64,000 nt of DNA from Orientia tsutsugamushi (GCF_900327275.1 NZ_LS398548.1:558001-622000), one strand, 5' to 3'. Positions 26,858 to 40,585 are shown, numbered from the stretch's first letter. Notes: generated from the sequence alone by a model not told the origin. Numbers and translations: made by a program.

Positions 26858-28069
26858 TTAACAAGAATAGAGTCTAGTTATCACATAATTCAATAATGAT
26901 TGAACATTAAACTGCTCTGCAGCAGGATCATTAATTAATAATTTAGGTATAAAGACATTACTTAGCATTGCAATACTAACTGACTTAGATGGTACATACC
27001 ATAACTCACTTCTTGCACAATAATTACCATTATGACCATAAACTTTCTTTCCATTAGCCAATAATCCAATTTTTAATCCATACCCGTAATATGACTCTGT
27101 AAATAACTCATTTTCATCTGTATCATTAATCACAGCATGCGATGTTGTCATTTTTATATATGAATCCTTACTAACAATTTGCATATTATGTAAAGCTAAA
27201 TTCCATTTATGGAGATCATGTACATTAGATATAACTCCTCCTGCAGAAAAAGTAGCAAGCACCCTACTCTGTAATTTTACTAATGATACATCTTTCTGAT
27301 TCATATCCCGCTGAAACACGCATGTATCTGGAATTCTTTTACTACCTAGCATTTGTATCTTGAATCCTTCTCGAAAAGTTAATAGGTATGTATTATTCAT
27401 TTTTAGCGGTTTAAATAAATTTTCAGCAAAAAAATCTTTTAGTTCTTGCTTACTCACATTCTCAATGATCAGACCTAAAATAAAATACCCTATATTAGAA
27501 TAATGGTACTGCCCAACAGATTGTAACTGCTGATCAACAATGGAATTTAATATAATTTGTTTAATTTCCATATCACTCATTTCTGGTCTAAACAACTTTT
27601 TAGAAACATCTGAACTGTTTATACCTTTAGGATCTACTATACCGCTAGTATGACTCAGCAGCTGATGAATACTTACTGTATTACTCCAAGCAGGAATTTT
27701 GCCATTAAGCCAATAATTCTCAGGTATGTGCTTAGCAATACAATCATCTAACTTTAATTTCCCCTGCTCATGCAGAATCATAATAGCAACTGCAGTCATT
27801 GACTTAGTAACAGAAGCAATTGGCATCAAAACATCATACTTTATTTTATGTTGTTTTGTACTGCAATCAAAATGCCCTACTGCTCCTCGAGCAATAATTT
27901 TATTTTTATCAGTAGCAATATAATAACTAGCATTAATATTCATATTCTTTAGATAGTTACTAATATCCTTACTCATAGTTTTATTGCTTTTAGCAAAAGA
28001 AGCGCTTGGTATTAGTAGTAAAATCAATACTAATAAAATATAAAATTTTGTTATTTTCATTATCTTCAT
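26858..28069 (-). CDS. Serine hydrolase of the class C beta-lactamase/DD-peptidase family
   Basis: A 403-residue exported protein: residues about 7-26 form a signal peptide (FYILLVLILLLIPSASFA). The active-site motifs are SVTK at residues 86-89 (nucleophile Ser and Lys), YSN at about 190-192, and HNGN near residue 350 in place of the KTG box. This is the Beta-lactamase fold of Pfam, shared by AmpC enzymes, DD-peptidases and esterases. In an organism with minimal peptidoglycan a role in wall-fragment or ester hydrolysis is as likely as drug resistance. It is followed after 25 bases upstream by aspS on the same strand, so the two may share a transcript. Confidence 0.88.
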   Translation of the reverse strand: MKIMKITKFYILLVLILLLIPSASFAKSNKTMSKDISNYLKNMNINASYYIATDKNKIIARGAVGHFDCSTKQHKIKYDVLMPIASVTKSMTAVAIMILHEQGKLKLDDCIAKHIPENYWLNGKIPAWSNTVSIHQLLSHTSGIVDPKGINSSDVSKKLFRPEMSDMEIKQIILNSIVDQQLQSVGQYHYSNIGYFILGLIIENVSKQELKDFFAENLFKPLKMNNTYLLTFREGFKIQMLGSKRIPDTCVFQRDMNQKDVSLVKLQSRVLATFSAGGVISNVHDLHKWNLALHNMQIVSKDSYIKMTTSHAVINDTDENELFTESYYGYGLKIGLLANGKKVYGHNGNYCARSELWYVPSKSVSIAMLSNVFIPKLLINDPAAEQFNVQSLLNYVITRLYSC

Positions 28070-28094
28070 ATCTATATTCTTTTATTAAAATAAT

Positions 28095-29888
28095 TTATTT
28101 AATTCTTTCTTTAGATATTAACTTTAGCTGTAACTCCTGTAATTGTTTGTCAGTTACAGCTGCAGGAGCTCCCATTAATAAATCTTCAGCCTGTTGATTC
28201 ATTGGAAATGCTATCACTTCACGAATATTAACAGAATTAGTTAATAGCATTAGTATTCGATCAATTCCAGGAGCAATTCCTCCATGAGGTGGAGCTCCAT
28301 AGCTAAACGCCCTAATCATTGCTCCAAATTGCTTATCAACCTCATCTTTTGAATAACCAGCTATAGCAAATGCCTTATACATTAAATCTGGCTTATGATT
28401 TCTAATAGCCCCACTAGATAACTCAACTCCATTACACACTATATCATATTGAAACGCTTTAATACTAAGTAAATCCTCAACAGTTTTAGCTTTATTAAAA
28501 GCTTCTATTCCTCCTTGTGGCATCGAAAAAGGATTATGACTAAATGTTATTTTATTTATTTCAGAATCTAACTGATAAAAAGGAAAATCAATAACCCAAC
28601 AAAATTTATAACAATCTGTTTTTATTATGTTTAGCTCTTCTCCTACTTTAGCTCTAATTTTAGCTGCAACTTTAGTAGCATCATTTTCTTTATCACAAAT
28701 AAAAAATATTGCATCTCCATCCTGGCATTTAACCAGTTTTTTAATTTGAGCTAATAATGCTTCATCAAAAAATTTAGCTATAGATCCCTTAACACCATCA
28801 TTAGTAAACTGAATGTACGCTAGCCCACTAGCACCAAGATGTTTAGCATATTCAATCATTTTATCAAAAAAGCTGCGAGGCCTATTAGCTGACATTGGTG
28901 CTGGAATTGCTCTTACAACAGCCCCACAATTAATACTATCTTTTAAGTTAGAAAACTCAGAGCATTGAAAAATATCAGTTACATCACTAATCTGAATAGG
29001 ATTACGTAAATCTGGCTTATCTGAACCATACCTTAGCATTGACTCATTGTAAGTAATACGTGGAAATGGTATATCAGTAATAGAGTAATTAGAAAATTTT
29101 TTAAATGTATCGTAAAGAACTGGTTCAACAAGCCCAAAAACATCTTCTTGAGTAACAAAAGCCATTTCAATATCTAATTGATAAAACTCTCCTGGAGATC
29201 GATCAGCTCTTGCATCCTCATCCCTAAAACACGGAGCAATTTGAAAATATTTATCAAATCCTGACATCATTATTAACTGCTTAAACTGTTGAGGAGCTTG
29301 TGGTAAAGCATAAAATTTACCAGGATGCAATCTACTTGGTACCAAAAAATCTCTAGCTCCTTCAGGAGAGCTTGCTGTAAGTATAGGTGTTTGAAATTCA
29401 ATAAAACCATTACTGAGCATCTGATTTCTTAGCTCTTGAATCACTTTTGATCTTAACACAATATTCTGATGTAATCTTGCTCCACGCAGGTCAAGAAAGC
29501 GGTACTTTAACCTAGTTTCTTCTGGAGCTTCATATTCACCATTAATTTGTAAAGGTAACTCTTCAGCAAATGATTCAACAACATAACTGCTTACTACTAC
29601 TTCAACATCGCCAGTACTAATATTCTTGTTAATAGTTTCATTACTTCTAGCAACAACAGTCCCATCCACAGTAATCACAGTTTCAAATTTTATTTTACTA
29701 ATTTCTGCTTGGATAATAGAACAATCATCATTGAATACAAGTTGAATAATACCATAATGATCTCTTAAATCAATAAACAATAAACCACCATGATCACGCC
29801 TTCTATATAACCATCCTGATAACTTAACTTGCAGCCCAACGTGGACTAAATTAAGCTCCCCGCATGTATGTGTTCTGTATTTATTCAT
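28095..29888 (-). CDS. aspS: Aspartyl-tRNA synthetase
   Basis: A class IIb synthetase charging tRNA-Asp (probably also tRNA-Asn in organisms using the transamidation route; this is inference). 597 residues, the bacterial length with the GAD insertion. The N-terminal OB fold contains [20 protein letters not shown]; motif 2 is [20 protein letters not shown]; motif 3 is [14 protein letters not shown] near the C-terminus. It reads without interruption. Confidence 0.97.
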   Translation of the reverse strand: MNKYRTHTCGELNLVHVGLQVKLSGWLYRRRDHGGLLFIDLRDHYGIIQLVFNDDCSIIQAEISKIKFETVITVDGTVVARSNETINKNISTGDVEVVVSSYVVESFAEELPLQINGEYEAPEETRLKYRFLDLRGARLHQNIVLRSKVIQELRNQMLSNGFIEFQTPILTASSPEGARDFLVPSRLHPGKFYALPQAPQQFKQLIMMSGFDKYFQIAPCFRDEDARADRSPGEFYQLDIEMAFVTQEDVFGLVEPVLYDTFKKFSNYSITDIPFPRITYNESMLRYGSDKPDLRNPIQISDVTDIFQCSEFSNLKDSINCGAVVRAIPAPMSANRPRSFFDKMIEYAKHLGASGLAYIQFTNDGVKGSIAKFFDEALLAQIKKLVKCQDGDAIFFICDKENDATKVAAKIRAKVGEELNIIKTDCYKFCWVIDFPFYQLDSEINKITFSHNPFSMPQGGIEAFNKAKTVEDLLSIKAFQYDIVCNGVELSSGAIRNHKPDLMYKAFAIAGYSKDEVDKQFGAMIRAFSYGAPPHGGIAPGIDRILMLLTNSVNIREVIAFPMNQQAEDLLMGAPAAVTDKQLQELQLKLISKERIK

Positions 29889-30166
29889 ATTAAATTATTA
29901 GTTATATTTTAATACTTAAAATGATTTTAGATACCAAATGATACAAAATACATTTCATCAATTTTGTATCTAAAAACTAGAAGGTATGATTATAATACTT
30001 ACAGAGTATAATTACAAATGTCAACATCTCCAAATTATAAATAATAACTTCAAATTATATATTTAATAATAGATCGAATAAGCAACCTCAACTACATTTA
30101 GCTTAAATAACAATTCATTTAACAATAAAAAAATATTTAGTTTTAGACTTTAGACTTAAGTTAAAT

Positions 30167-33100
30167 TTATGCTTCAGTATTATTTTCCTGTAATTCTTCC
30201 TCCCTAGCTGCAATAATTTCTTTATCACGTTGCCGTGCTATCTTTTTAATTTCATTAATATAAAACCCTGTACCAGCCGGTATTGTTTGCCCTACAATGA
30301 CATTTTCCTTCAATCCTTCAAGCTTATCTACTTTACCAGCAATAGCAGCTTCAGTAAGAACTCTTGTAGTTTCCTGAAATGAAGCAGCAGATATAAACGA
30401 TTGAGTTTGTAATGATGCTTTAGTAATACCCTGTAATATTGGACGATATTGAGCTTCCCTTAATCCTTTTGCTTTTAATTTTTTATTAGTATTAATTACT
30501 TCTCGTTTATTTACTTTTTCTTCAATAACAAAATTACTATCTCCTGAGTCAGTAATTTCAACTTTTTGAAGCATTCTTGTAATAATAACTTCAATATGCT
30601 TATTATCAATTTTAACTCCTTGAAGTCTATAAACTGCTTGAATTTCATTGATTATATATAATCCTAATGCTTCAACACCCATAACTTTTAAAATATCTTG
30701 TAATACTGGGCTTCCTTCAATCAACATATCACCTTTTTTAACAACATCACCTTCATTTACTGTCACATGCCTACCTTTAGGTAGAATATATTCAATAGGC
30801 TCATGACTCTCATCATTAGGATGCAGTATTAAGCGACGCTTAGACTTATAATCTTTGCCAAATTTTACACAACCATCTATCTCAGCTATAACAGCATGAT
30901 TTTTAGGTTTACGAGCTTCAAATAATTCTATTACTCTTGGCAAACCACCAGTAATATCTTTAGTACCAGCAAACTCTCGAGGAATACGAGCTAAAATATC
31001 TCCAGCACTCACATTCACTCCTTCTTCAACACTCAATATTGAATTCACTGGCAAAAAGTATTCAGCTTCTAATCCATTTGATAAGGTAAGAGGCTGCTTA
31101 TTCTGATCTAATAAGCAAATTCTAGGTCTTAAAACAACCTCACCTCTACCTTGTTTAGGCTCAATAATTACTCTATTAACAATACCAGTAGACTCATCTA
31201 TTATATCCTTAACTGAAACTCCATCAATCATATCTTTAAACATAACATAACCAGATTTTTCAGTAACAATAGGCATTGCATATGGGTCCCACACAACTAA
31301 AGCTGTACCTTTAGTAACTTCTTGTCCATCAGTCACGAGTAGTATAGAACCATATTGAGCTTTATATCTTGTTATTTCTTGACCTACATTATCAGCCAAT
31401 ATTACCTCACATGATCTACTCATAATAACAGACTTGTTATTAGAGTTTACTACAAAATTTGGATTTATAATCTTAACTCTACCATCAACTATTGCTTCAA
31501 AAGATGAAGCTTCAACTCCTCTAGTAGCTGCACCACCAATATGGAACGTTCTCATAGTTAACTGAGTTCCAGGCTCACCAATAGATTGAGCCGCAACAAT
31601 ACCTACTGCTGTTCCTATAGCAACTAACTTACCAGTAGATAAATCACGACCATAACATTTAGCGCATACTCCTTCTTGCAGTTCGCAAGTAAGAACAGAA
31701 CGTACCTTAATAGAGTTAATTCCTGCTGTATTAATTAACTCAACCTTATACTCATCTATCATCTCTCCTTGTTGTAATATCAACACCTTTGTAACTGGAC
31801 AATAAACATTACTAACTGCTACTCTACCTAAAACTTGCTCTGCTAAAGTAACTACAATTACTCCTCCTTCAACAACAGCAGTAATGATAAGTCCATTTGT
31901 AGTACCGCAGTCCTCTCTTTTAACAAAATAACCATGAGCAGATTCGCTTAACTTACGAGATAAATGGCCTGAAACTTTTGTCTTTACAGCAGTATCAGCT
32001 AAACCTTTACGTGTTCCTGGAATTCCAATAAAACATTCAAAAACTGTCAATCCTTCACAAAAATTAGACAAGATAGGTCTATCAATAATTTCTCCTGACG
32101 CCTTAGCTATTAATCCTTTACTCCCTATTAACTGTTTAATTTGAGTAACAGAAGATCTAGCTTCAGAGTCTGCCATCATAAAAATTGAATTTAATCTTTC
32201 CTGATTAGTTAATCCAACAGAAGTTTGGTCTCCAGCAGCAATGCCTTTCATCATATCATTCGCAACTCTGTCAGTATATCTTGACCATGCATCAATCACT
32301 TTATTATATTTTTCACCAGAAGTAATTAATCCTTCAGAGTATTGCCTCTCAAATTCCTGAACCTCAAGTAAAGTATCATTGACATGTTTAGATTTAGTCT
32401 CAGGAACTATCATGTCATCCATACCAAATGAAATACCTGACATACAAGCATACTTAAATCCCAATTTCATAAGCTTGTCAGCAAAAACAACAGTAGCTTT
32501 TTGACCATAGTAACGATATACCATATCAACAATGGCTGAGATACCTTTTTTAGTCATTACTTTATTAACTACATCAAAACTTATACTATCACCATCAGGT
32601 AATAACTCGCCTAAAATTAATCTGCCTGGAGTAGTATTAACTAAAGCCATAACCTTATCTCCATCAGCATTAATAATATATTTTCTAAATTTTATCTTAC
32701 TATGTAAACTCACAACTTTATTAAACAGAGCATGATGTATTTCTGCCATGCTACCAAATAATCTGCCTTCTCCAACTTCACCATCAATAGATAAAGTTAA
32801 ATAATAAAGGCCTAGCACTATATCTTTATCAGGAACAATAATCGGCCTTCCATTAGCTGGACTAAGAATATTATTGGTTGACATCATCAATACTCTAGCT
32901 TCTAACTGTGCTTCAGTAGAAAGAGGAACATGCACTGCCATCTGGTCACCATCAAAATCAGCGTTAAAGGCTGTACAAACTAAAGGATGTAACTGTATTG
33001 CTTTATCTTCAATTAATACAGGTTCAAATGCTTGTATACTCAAGCAATGCAACGTAGGTGCGCGATTTAACAGTACCGGGTGGTGTTTAATTACCTTTGC

Positions 33101-34357
33101 TAATGCATTCCAGACATCTGGAGTTCCTAACTCAACTATTCGCTTAGCTGCTTTAATAGTAGTAGCAATACCACAACGCTCAAGCTCAGCATAAACAAAT
33201 GGCTTAAAGAGCTCCAGAGCCATTTGTTTAGGCAAACCGCATTGATGTAATTTTAATTCTGGACCAACTACTATCACAGAACGCCCAGAATAATCTACTC
33301 TTTTACCAAGTAAATTTTGTCTAAACCGCCCTTGCTTACCTTTAAGCATATCACTTAAAGATTTAAAAGGACGCTTATTACTATTTTTAACAGCTTTACC
33401 ACGTTTCCCATTATCAAATAAAGTATCCGCTGATAACTGAACCATTCTTTGCTCATTACGCAAAACAATACCAGGAACTCCATCTTCTTCTTTTTTCAAA
33501 TATTTTAATCGATTATTACGGTTAATCAATCTTCTATAAAGCTCATTTAAATCTGAAGATGCAAATCGCCCAGCATCTAGCATCACAAGCGGCCTAAGTT
33601 CAGGTGGAATAATAGGCAATACAGTAACTATCATCCACTCTGGTTTATTACCAGAACCTATAAAATCTTCAATAAGCTTTAATCGTCTAAGAATTTTTTT
33701 TCTTTTAAAGTCAGAATTAATAACATTATTAACTTCTTCTTGCAATGCATTCCGTAAACTTTTCAAATCCAATTCAGCTAACAAAGTACGTATAGCTTCA
33801 GCCCCTATACCAACTATAAAATTATCTTCACCATATTCATTCTGTGCTTGCTGAAGCATTTCCTCAGTTAATAAATCACCTTTATGCAAAGGCGACAACC
33901 CAGGATCCATAACTATATAAGCTTCAAAATATATTACCCTCTCTAAATCTTTAAGATTCATATCTAATAAAATACTTATACGCGAAGGTAATGACCGCAC
34001 AAACCAAATATGAGCAATTGGGCTAGCTAATTCGATATGCCCCATTCTCTCTCGTCTGACTTTTGAAGTCGTAACCTCTACCCCGCATTTCTCACAAACA
34101 ATACCTCGATATTTCATCCGTTTGTACTTGCCACATAAACATTCATAATCTTTAACTGGCCCAAAAATTTTTGCACAAAACAAACCATCTTTTTCAGGTT
34201 TAAATGTACGATAATTAATTGTTTCTGGTTTTGTTACTTCTCCATAAGACCATGAACGTATCTGCTCAGGACTGGCAATATTAATCCTAACCTGATTAAA
34301 TGCTTGTGAACTATCAGCTTTGTTAGTCTTTTTAAAAAAATTAGCAATATCGACCAT
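30167..34357 (-). CDS. rpoC: RNA polymerase subunit beta'
   Basis: The 1,396-residue catalytic subunit of RNA polymerase. It contains the zinc-binding start ([20 protein letters not shown]), the metal-binding [16 protein letters not shown] motif of the active site, and a second zinc site built from [19 protein letters not shown]. The bridge-helix/trigger-loop region carries [20 protein letters not shown]. Co-directional with rpoB 114 bases upstream, as usual. Length matches alphaproteobacterial orthologues. Confidence 0.98.
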   Translation of the reverse strand: MVDIANFFKKTNKADSSQAFNQVRINIASPEQIRSWSYGEVTKPETINYRTFKPEKDGLFCAKIFGPVKDYECLCGKYKRMKYRGIVCEKCGVEVTTSKVRRERMGHIELASPIAHIWFVRSLPSRISILLDMNLKDLERVIYFEAYIVMDPGLSPLHKGDLLTEEMLQQAQNEYGEDNFIVGIGAEAIRTLLAELDLKSLRNALQEEVNNVINSDFKRKKILRRLKLIEDFIGSGNKPEWMIVTVLPIIPPELRPLVMLDAGRFASSDLNELYRRLINRNNRLKYLKKEEDGVPGIVLRNEQRMVQLSADTLFDNGKRGKAVKNSNKRPFKSLSDMLKGKQGRFRQNLLGKRVDYSGRSVIVVGPELKLHQCGLPKQMALELFKPFVYAELERCGIATTIKAAKRIVELGTPDVWNALAKVIKHHPVLLNRAPTLHCLSIQAFEPVLIEDKAIQLHPLVCTAFNADFDGDQMAVHVPLSTEAQLEARVLMMSTNNILSPANGRPIIVPDKDIVLGLYYLTLSIDGEVGEGRLFGSMAEIHHALFNKVVSLHSKIKFRKYIINADGDKVMALVNTTPGRLILGELLPDGDSISFDVVNKVMTKKGISAIVDMVYRYYGQKATVVFADKLMKLGFKYACMSGISFGMDDMIVPETKSKHVNDTLLEVQEFERQYSEGLITSGEKYNKVIDAWSRYTDRVANDMMKGIAAGDQTSVGLTNQERLNSIFMMADSEARSSVTQIKQLIGSKGLIAKASGEIIDRPILSNFCEGLTVFECFIGIPGTRKGLADTAVKTKVSGHLSRKLSESAHGYFVKREDCGTTNGLIITAVVEGGVIVVTLAEQVLGRVAVSNVYCPVTKVLILQQGEMIDEYKVELINTAGINSIKVRSVLTCELQEGVCAKCYGRDLSTGKLVAIGTAVGIVAAQSIGEPGTQLTMRTFHIGGAATRGVEASSFEAIVDGRVKIINPNFVVNSNNKSVIMSRSCEVILADNVGQEITRYKAQYGSILLVTDGQEVTKGTALVVWDPYAMPIVTEKSGYVMFKDMIDGVSVKDIIDESTGIVNRVIIEPKQGRGEVVLRPRICLLDQNKQPLTLSNGLEAEYFLPVNSILSVEEGVNVSAGDILARIPREFAGTKDITGGLPRVIELFEARKPKNHAVIAEIDGCVKFGKDYKSKRRLILHPNDESHEPIEYILPKGRHVTVNEGDVVKKGDMLIEGSPVLQDILKVMGVEALGLYIINEIQAVYRLQGVKIDNKHIEVIITRMLQKVEITDSGDSNFVIEEKVNKREVINTNKKLKAKGLREAQYRPILQGITKASLQTQSFISAASFQETTRVLTEAAIAGKVDKLEGLKENVIVGQTIPAGTGFYINEIKKIARQRDKEIIAAREEELQENNTEA

Positions 34358-34471
34358 AACAATACTTTCCCTAAAAAATAACCTTAAACTTTTTTTAATT
34401 CATTGAACTAATGAATTTTTATAGAGCTTTAAGAAATAACTCAATAACAAATATTACTCTAAAAGATAAAA

Positions 34472-37400
34472 TTAATAATTCTCATTTTGATTCTCATCTT
34501 CTTCATCATTCTCCTCTAACTGAATATTAAGACATAGAGACCTTAATTCTTTAATCATAACATTTAACGACTCAGGAACACCAGATACAAAATTGTTGTT
34601 ACCACGTATTATTGCTTGATACATTTTAATTCTACCTTCTACAGAATCAGATTTAGTTGTCAAAAGCTCCTGAAGTGTATAAGCTGCACCATATGCTTCC
34701 AGTGCCCAACACTCCATTTCTCCAAATCTTTGACCTCCAAAGTGAGATTTACCTCCTAAAGGTTGCTGTGTTACGAGACTATATGGTCCAATAGAACGAG
34801 CATGTATTTTTTCATCAACCAAATGATGCAACTTCAATAAATATTGATAACCTACAGTGCATCTTCTATCAAAATATTCTCCAGTCCTACCATCAATAAG
34901 CCTCACTTGTCCAGACTTATCTACATCAGCTAACTCAAGCATTTGCTTTATATCTGCAATTTTTGCCCCATCAAACACTGGAGTCGAAAAATATATTCCT
35001 TGACGCAACTCTTGACATATCTCAATTAATTGTTGATCATTTACTTGGTCAATAGTATCAGCAATACTATTATTTGCATATATCTTTTTTACAAATTTTC
35101 TAATTTCATCAGTACATTGATTATTACCAGAATAATAATCATCAACCATCTTTCCAATCTTCCGTCCTAAATTCACTCCAGCCCAACCTAAATGAGTCTC
35201 TAAGATTTGTCCAACATTCATTCTAGCAGGTAACCCCAACGGATTTAATACTATATCAACAACGGTACCATCTTCAAGAAATGGCATATCTTCCTCAGGC
35301 ACTACTTTAGAAACTACACCTTTATTACCATGCCGCCCGGCCATTTTATCTCCAGGCTGCAACCTATGCTTGATAGCAATGAAAACTTTAACAACCCTTA
35401 AAGCTCCTTGAGGTAAATCATCACCACATTGAATTTTCTCTATTTTACTATTAAGCTGACTCGTTAATTGAGCACGAGTAGTTTCATAATGACACTTGAT
35501 TTCTGAAATCTCATCCATGATACTGCTATTATCTGCTTTCAATTTCAACAATTGCTCGTTAGTTAACTTATTCAGCATAGCTTCATTAAGCTTATCTCCA
35601 ATTATAATGCTATCTAAACTACAAGCAGCTACTTGCCCTACTAATAGCTCCTTTACCCTAACAATAGTAAAATGTTGAATAACTGCTAACTCATCCTCAT
35701 AATCTTTGACTAATTTTCTAATTTTTTGCTTCTCAATTGCTAAAGTTCTCTCATCTTTATCTATACCACGACGTGAAAAAACTCGTACATCAATTACAGT
35801 TCCAGTAATTCCAGGAGGAACATACAGTGATGAATCCTTTACTTCAGAAGCTTTTTCACCAAATATAGCTCTTAATAACTTCTCCTCTGGAGTCACTGGT
35901 GACTCGCTTTTTGGTGTTACCTTACCAACTAAAATATCACCAGTTCGTACTTTAGCTCCAATATTTACAATACCAACCTCATCTAAATGACGCAAACTTT
36001 CGTCATTAACATTAGGAATATCTCTAGTAATTTCTTCAGGACCTAAACGCGTATCTCTAGCAACAAGCTCTAACTCTTCAATATGAATTGACGTGTATAT
36101 ATCCTCTTTAACAATTCTTTCAGAAACTAATATAGAATCCTCAAAAGTATACCCATTCCAGGCAATAAATGCTACTAAAACATTACGCCCTAAAGCTATC
36201 TCTCCTTTATTAGTAGCTACCCCATCAGCAATAACATCACCTTTTTTTACTATGTCTCCAACATTTACTAATACCTTTTGATTAATACAAGTATTATAGT
36301 TTGATCTCTGAAATTTTTTAAGATTATATATATCAACACCAGGAGCTCCAGCATCCTTTTTAACTGAAGTTTTAACAACTATTCTAGTCGAATCTACTTG
36401 TTCCACAATTCCATCATGTAAAGCAGCAACAACTGTCCCAGAATCATGAGCAACAACAGATTCAATTCCAGTCCCAACTAAAGGAGCTTGACTCTTTAAC
36501 AATGGCACAGCCTGCCTTTGCATATTAGCTCCCATCAACGCACGATTAGCATCATCATTTTCTAGAAATGGAATCATAGAAGCAGCAACTGATACAACTT
36601 GCATAGGAGTTAAATCAATAAAATCTACTTCTTGAGCAGGCACCATAACAAAATTACCATCATAGCGACAACTAACTAATCCATCAATAAGACAGTCATT
36701 AGTACATAAAGAAGTATCAGCTTGAGCTATTTTATATCTTCCTTCCTCAAGCGCAGAAAGATATACTACTTCATCTGTAACACGTCGATTGATAACCCTG
36801 CGATAAGGACTTTCTATAAATCCATACCTATTAATTTTAGCAAAAATAGCTAAAGAATTAATTAATCCAATATTTTGACCTTCTGGAGTTTCAATCGGAC
36901 AAATACGACCATAATGAGTTGGATGTACATCCCTAACTTCTAAAGCAGCTCTATCACGATTCAATCCACCTGGACCAAGCGCAGATAATCTTCTTATATG
37001 AGTTATCTGCGATAAAGCATTTGTCTGATCCATAAACTGAGATAATTGAGAAGTCCCAAAAAATTCTTTTATTACAGATGTCAATAATTTAGCATTAACT
37101 AAATCGTTAGGCACAACAGCATCAATCTCAACACTTCCTATTCTCTCTACAATAAATTTTGCAATTCTAACCAACCCAGTTCTAAATTGATTTTCAACTA
37201 ACTCACCTACTGATCTAACTCTACGATTACCTAAATGATCAATATCATCTACTAAAGCTTTACCATCTTTAATGTCAACCAAAAGCTTAATTATCTTTTT
37301 TATATCCTCTACAGTTATACATGTATTTTTTAAATCTACATCCAAATTCAGCCTAGAGTTAATCTTAATTCTTCCAACTTCAGAAAGATCATATCTATTA

Positions 37401-38596
37401 TTATCAAACAGTAAACTATCAAGTAATCCACGACTAGCTGCAGTTGTAGCCATTTCACCAGGCTTCAATACTCGAAATATCTCCACTAATGATGATTTTT
37501 GATCCTTATTTTTATCTAGAAATAAAGTATTACGCACATATGGACCACATTGCCCACCTACTGCTAAAACCCTAACAGTCGTAATTTGCAAATCATTTAC
37601 TATTGTTAGGATATCATTAGTAATTTCTTCCCCTACACCTAATAATACCTCACCAGTTTGATTATTAACTAAATCTTCAGCTAACAATTTCCCAACCAAA
37701 CTATCATTCTTAACTAATATTTGCTTGACTCCTTTATCAGCAAGCATTTTTGCTATCCTAAATGTAATCTTTTGACCCGCATTTAATAATACCTTACCAG
37801 TCTGTGCATCAATTAAATCATAAGCCAAATGCTTAGTACTAACTAATTCAGGTAAAAAGTCAACAATCCACCCATTCTCACTTTTTTTATAAGCTGCAGA
37901 TTCATAATAAAAATTTAGTATGTCATGTGATGACATACCTAAAGCCATAAGCAAAGTAGTAACATAAAGCTTTCTTTTGCGATCAATTCTAAAATATAAT
38001 AAATCTTTAGCATCAAATTCAAAATCTAACCATGAACCACGATAAGGAATAACTCTTGCTGAATATATTAATTTACCAGTAGAATGTGTTTTCCCATCAT
38101 CGTGATCAAAGAAAACTCCTGGAGATCTATGCATCTGTGATACTACTACTCTCTCAGTACCATTAATAATAAAAGTACCATTAGCAGTCATTAATGGAAT
38201 ATCCCCAAAATAAACTGCTTGCTCTTTTATACCCTTGATTTCTTTAGAATCGCTTTTATCACTATCATCTAATACAATAAGACTTAAAGTAATTTTTAAA
38301 GCAGCAGTATAACTCAGCCCCCTTTGAATACATTCCTCAACATCATATTTAGGCTCATCAAAATCATACCTTACAAACTCTAATATTGCACTTCCATCTA
38401 AATCATGAATAGGAAAAATAGAATTTAATACCCCTTGCAATCCCTTGTTTTCACGGCAATCTACAGGCACTCCTAGCTGCAAAAATTCTTTATTATAAGA
38501 ATTTTTTTGCACTTGAATAAGATTAGGTATCGAAGACACCAAATTTATTTTACCAAAATTTTTTCTAATACGTTTCTTAGATAATAAGTATTGCAT
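34472..38596 (-). CDS. rpoB: RNA polymerase subunit beta
   Basis: 1,374 residues. The rifampicin pocket ([20 protein letters not shown] and RLSALGPGG) keeps the E. coli residues D516, H526 and S531, so no classical resistance change is seen there. The segment near residues 240-350, with two related units ([19 protein letters not shown] and [19 protein letters not shown]), is the alphaproteobacterial lineage insertion. The C-terminal block [20 protein letters not shown] is the conserved RpoB clamp region. It is followed by rpoC and preceded at a 315-base distance by rplL. Confidence 0.98.
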   Translation of the reverse strand: MQYLLSKKRIRKNFGKINLVSSIPNLIQVQKNSYNKEFLQLGVPVDCRENKGLQGVLNSIFPIHDLDGSAILEFVRYDFDEPKYDVEECIQRGLSYTAALKITLSLIVLDDSDKSDSKEIKGIKEQAVYFGDIPLMTANGTFIINGTERVVVSQMHRSPGVFFDHDDGKTHSTGKLIYSARVIPYRGSWLDFEFDAKDLLYFRIDRKRKLYVTTLLMALGMSSHDILNFYYESAAYKKSENGWIVDFLPELVSTKHLAYDLIDAQTGKVLLNAGQKITFRIAKMLADKGVKQILVKNDSLVGKLLAEDLVNNQTGEVLLGVGEEITNDILTIVNDLQITTVRVLAVGGQCGPYVRNTLFLDKNKDQKSSLVEIFRVLKPGEMATTAASRGLLDSLLFDNNRYDLSEVGRIKINSRLNLDVDLKNTCITVEDIKKIIKLLVDIKDGKALVDDIDHLGNRRVRSVGELVENQFRTGLVRIAKFIVERIGSVEIDAVVPNDLVNAKLLTSVIKEFFGTSQLSQFMDQTNALSQITHIRRLSALGPGGLNRDRAALEVRDVHPTHYGRICPIETPEGQNIGLINSLAIFAKINRYGFIESPYRRVINRRVTDEVVYLSALEEGRYKIAQADTSLCTNDCLIDGLVSCRYDGNFVMVPAQEVDFIDLTPMQVVSVAASMIPFLENDDANRALMGANMQRQAVPLLKSQAPLVGTGIESVVAHDSGTVVAALHDGIVEQVDSTRIVVKTSVKKDAGAPGVDIYNLKKFQRSNYNTCINQKVLVNVGDIVKKGDVIADGVATNKGEIALGRNVLVAFIAWNGYTFEDSILVSERIVKEDIYTSIHIEELELVARDTRLGPEEITRDIPNVNDESLRHLDEVGIVNIGAKVRTGDILVGKVTPKSESPVTPEEKLLRAIFGEKASEVKDSSLYVPPGITGTVIDVRVFSRRGIDKDERTLAIEKQKIRKLVKDYEDELAVIQHFTIVRVKELLVGQVAACSLDSIIIGDKLNEAMLNKLTNEQLLKLKADNSSIMDEISEIKCHYETTRAQLTSQLNSKIEKIQCGDDLPQGALRVVKVFIAIKHRLQPGDKMAGRHGNKGVVSKVVPEEDMPFLEDGTVVDIVLNPLGLPARMNVGQILETHLGWAGVNLGRKIGKMVDDYYSGNNQCTDEIRKFVKKIYANNSIADTIDQVNDQQLIEICQELRQGIYFSTPVFDGAKIADIKQMLELADVDKSGQVRLIDGRTGEYFDRRCTVGYQYLLKLHHLVDEKIHARSIGPYSLVTQQPLGGKSHFGGQRFGEMECWALEAYGAAYTLQELLTTKSDSVEGRIKMYQAIIRGNNNFVSGVPESLNVMIKELRSLCLNIQLEENDEEDENQNENY

Positions 38597-38911
38597 ATAT
38601 AATATTATTTTCCTAAATAGCTATAAAGTATAAGCCTAGATTTCATTTATACAACTAAAGATTTAAAACTAATTCTACATCCTGCACTTTCTGTTATATA
38701 TCAATCTCATACCAAAATTTTATACTGCATGTAACAAGCGCAAAAACAACAACACAACTTAAAGCAAAACATCGATTATAAAGATAGAGTTATACTATCA
38801 GCTTCTAAAATAAAATTAAAAACTAAGTAACATAGCGATATAAATAAACCTAAATATATAAAAAATTATTATTTTAACTTATATTTCACATACATATTTA
38901 ACTAAAATAAC
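38597..38911 (-). other. rplL-rpoB spacer
   Basis: In many bacteria this spacer holds an attenuator or RNase processing site that lowers rpoBC expression relative to the ribosomal genes. Here I see AT-rich sequence with no strong hairpin and no frame. It is long for an intra-operon gap. Confidence 0.5.
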
Positions 38912-39301
38912 CTATTTTAACTCCACTTTAGCTCCAACATTTTCTAACTGCGACTTAATATCTTCAGCTTCTGCTTTACTAATAGATGCTTTTATAACTT
39001 TCGGAGCACTATCCACCATTTCTTTAGCTTCTTTTAATGCAAGCCCAGTAATATTCTTTACTATCTTAATAACATCAACCTTTTTTTCCGGAACTGTTGC
39101 AAGTATAACATCAAACTCATTTTTCTCTTCTTCAGATTCCTGAACAGGAGCCATAGCAGTAGCTACTGGAATATTACTTGGAATAGAAGACACTCCCCAC
39201 TCTTCTTCAAGAACTTTGGTTAATTCTAATAATTCAATCACAGAAAAAGTTGATAACATATCAACAGCTTTCTTTACATTCTCAGACATAGTTTTTGACA
39301 T
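38912..39301 (-). CDS. rplL: 50S ribosomal protein L7/L12
   Basis: 129 residues with the N-terminal dimerisation helices (VIELLELTKVLEEEWGVSS), a flexible Ala/Glu-containing hinge, and the C-terminal factor-binding domain (VIKIVKNITGLALKEAKEMV then DSAPKVIKASISKAEAEDIK). It forms the stalk with L10 and recruits translation factors. It follows rplJ by 21 bases. An alternative start lies at the second ATG four codons in. Confidence 0.97.
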   Translation of the reverse strand: MSKTMSENVKKAVDMLSTFSVIELLELTKVLEEEWGVSSIPSNIPVATAMAPVQESEEEKNEFDVILATVPEKKVDVIKIVKNITGLALKEAKEMVDSAPKVIKASISKAEAEDIKSQLENVGAKVELK

Positions 39302-39322
39302 AATTTTTTACCTTGATAAACA

Positions 39323-39832
39323 TTAAGACTTATTATTTACATAATTTTTCAATATAGTTACTAATTTTACCAATGGAGCATGCGAAACTGTTGCAAATCT
39401 TCTTATTGGTATTTGTAACAAACTTAAAAAATTACCTTTATGTGATTCAGATGTAGCTAAACTAGCTAATTGCTCTATATCATTCATTGTAGCAACTTTC
39501 TGATCAACAAAGCCACCCACTACCTTTAAACTAGGATACTGATCAGCAAATCTTAAAATAACTTTAGGAACAGTAATATAATCCTCAGAGTAAGCTATAG
39601 CTATCGGCCCAGAAAAAATATCAGCTTGCTTTATCTTCAAATTAGCTACTGCAATTTTTGCAAGAGTATTTTTAACAATTTTTAACCTAGCACCAGATAC
39701 ACGCAAATCTTTACGTATTTGTGTTAACTGAGCTACAGTTAATCCATGATAATGGATAGCAACAATTGTGTTAGCATTTTTATATATTCCCTCTAAAAAC
39801 TTAACAAACTCCTTTTTTTTAGAATACAACAT
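39323..39832 (-). CDS. rplJ: 50S ribosomal protein L10
   Basis: 169 residues; the base of the L7/L12 stalk. Conserved segments include VAIHYHGLTVAQLTQIRKDL and ARLKIVKNTLAKIA, and the C-terminal helix that binds L7/L12 is present. The start has a clear ribosome-binding site (GGAGATAG) inside the end of rplA, only three bases away, so translation of rplA and rplJ is probably coupled. No room exists for a classic L10 leader in front of the gene. Confidence 0.96.
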   Translation of the reverse strand: MLYSKKKEFVKFLEGIYKNANTIVAIHYHGLTVAQLTQIRKDLRVSGARLKIVKNTLAKIAVANLKIKQADIFSGPIAIAYSEDYITVPKVILRFADQYPSLKVVGGFVDQKVATMNDIEQLASLATSESHKGNFLSLLQIPIRRFATVSHAPLVKLVTILKNYVNNKS

Positions 39833-39835
39833 TAA

Positions 39836-40582
39836 CTATCTCCTTTCATTACCGCTTTCAGTAAAATTAGAAATTTCAAGTCTTACAGAAGGCCCCATAG
39901 TTGTAGATAAGTATATCCCCTTCAAATAAGTTCCTTTTGCTTCAGAAGGTTTACTTTTTATTATCGCTGAAACCAATGCGTTAATATTAGCTTCTATTTC
40001 ATCAATAGAAAATGAAATTTTTCCAATTCCAGCATGAATATTCCCAGCTTTATCAACCTTGAATTCCACTTGCCCACTTTTAACTTTTTTAACAACAGCA
40101 GCAACATCATTAGTAACAGTACCTAATTTAGGATTAGGCATTAGCCCTTTTGGCCCTAAAATTCTAGCAACTTGACTAACAGCGACCATCATAGCTGGAG
40201 TGGTAATATAAACATCGTAATCAATATTTCCTGATTTAATTGCCTCAATAATATCAAGAGACCCAACTATATCAGCTCCAGTTGTTTTAAACTCATCTAA
40301 TTTCTCTTCTTGACAAATTACAGCAACTTTTACTGTTTTCCCAGTGCCAGATGGCATAGCAGCTATGCCACGCACTACTTGATTAGAATGATTAGGATTA
40401 ATCCCAAGTTTAATTGCAATGTCAACAGTTTCATTAAATTTTGCAAATGATATTTCTTTAATAATTGAGCATGCTTCACGCACATCATAGCACTTTTGCT
40501 TATCAATCTTTGACTTAGCGAGTCTAATATTCTTGCTATAAACATAGCCACCTTTAGCTATTTTATTATTTATATTTAACAT
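39836..40582 (-). CDS. rplA: 50S ribosomal protein L1
   Basis: 248 residues, with FNETVDIAIKLGINPNHSNQ, RGIAAMPSGTGKTVKVAVIC and the hallmark ILGPKGLMPNPKLGTVTNDV. L1 forms the mobile stalk near the E site and in many bacteria represses its own operon by binding the leader mRNA. The first 15 or so residues are a short extra N-terminal extension relative to E. coli. It begins three bases after rplK ends. Confidence 0.97.
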   Translation of the reverse strand: MLNINNKIAKGGYVYSKNIRLAKSKIDKQKCYDVREACSIIKEISFAKFNETVDIAIKLGINPNHSNQVVRGIAAMPSGTGKTVKVAVICQEEKLDEFKTTGADIVGSLDIIEAIKSGNIDYDVYITTPAMMVAVSQVARILGPKGLMPNPKLGTVTNDVAAVVKKVKSGQVEFKVDKAGNIHAGIGKISFSIDEIEANINALVSAIIKSKPSEAKGTYLKGIYLSTTMGPSVRLEISNFTESGNERR

Positions 40583-40585
40583 TTC

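Noticed and set aside
26858-28069. Interpreting the serine hydrolase as a drug-resistance beta-lactamase
   Set aside because: The SxxK, YSN and HNG motifs are shared by many hydrolases of this fold; nothing points to beta-lactam hydrolysis.
36534-37100. Possible rifampicin-resistance substitutions in rpoB
   Set aside because: Residues matching E. coli D516, H526 and S531 are unchanged; the differences seen (such as K527 to Ile) are not classical resistance changes.
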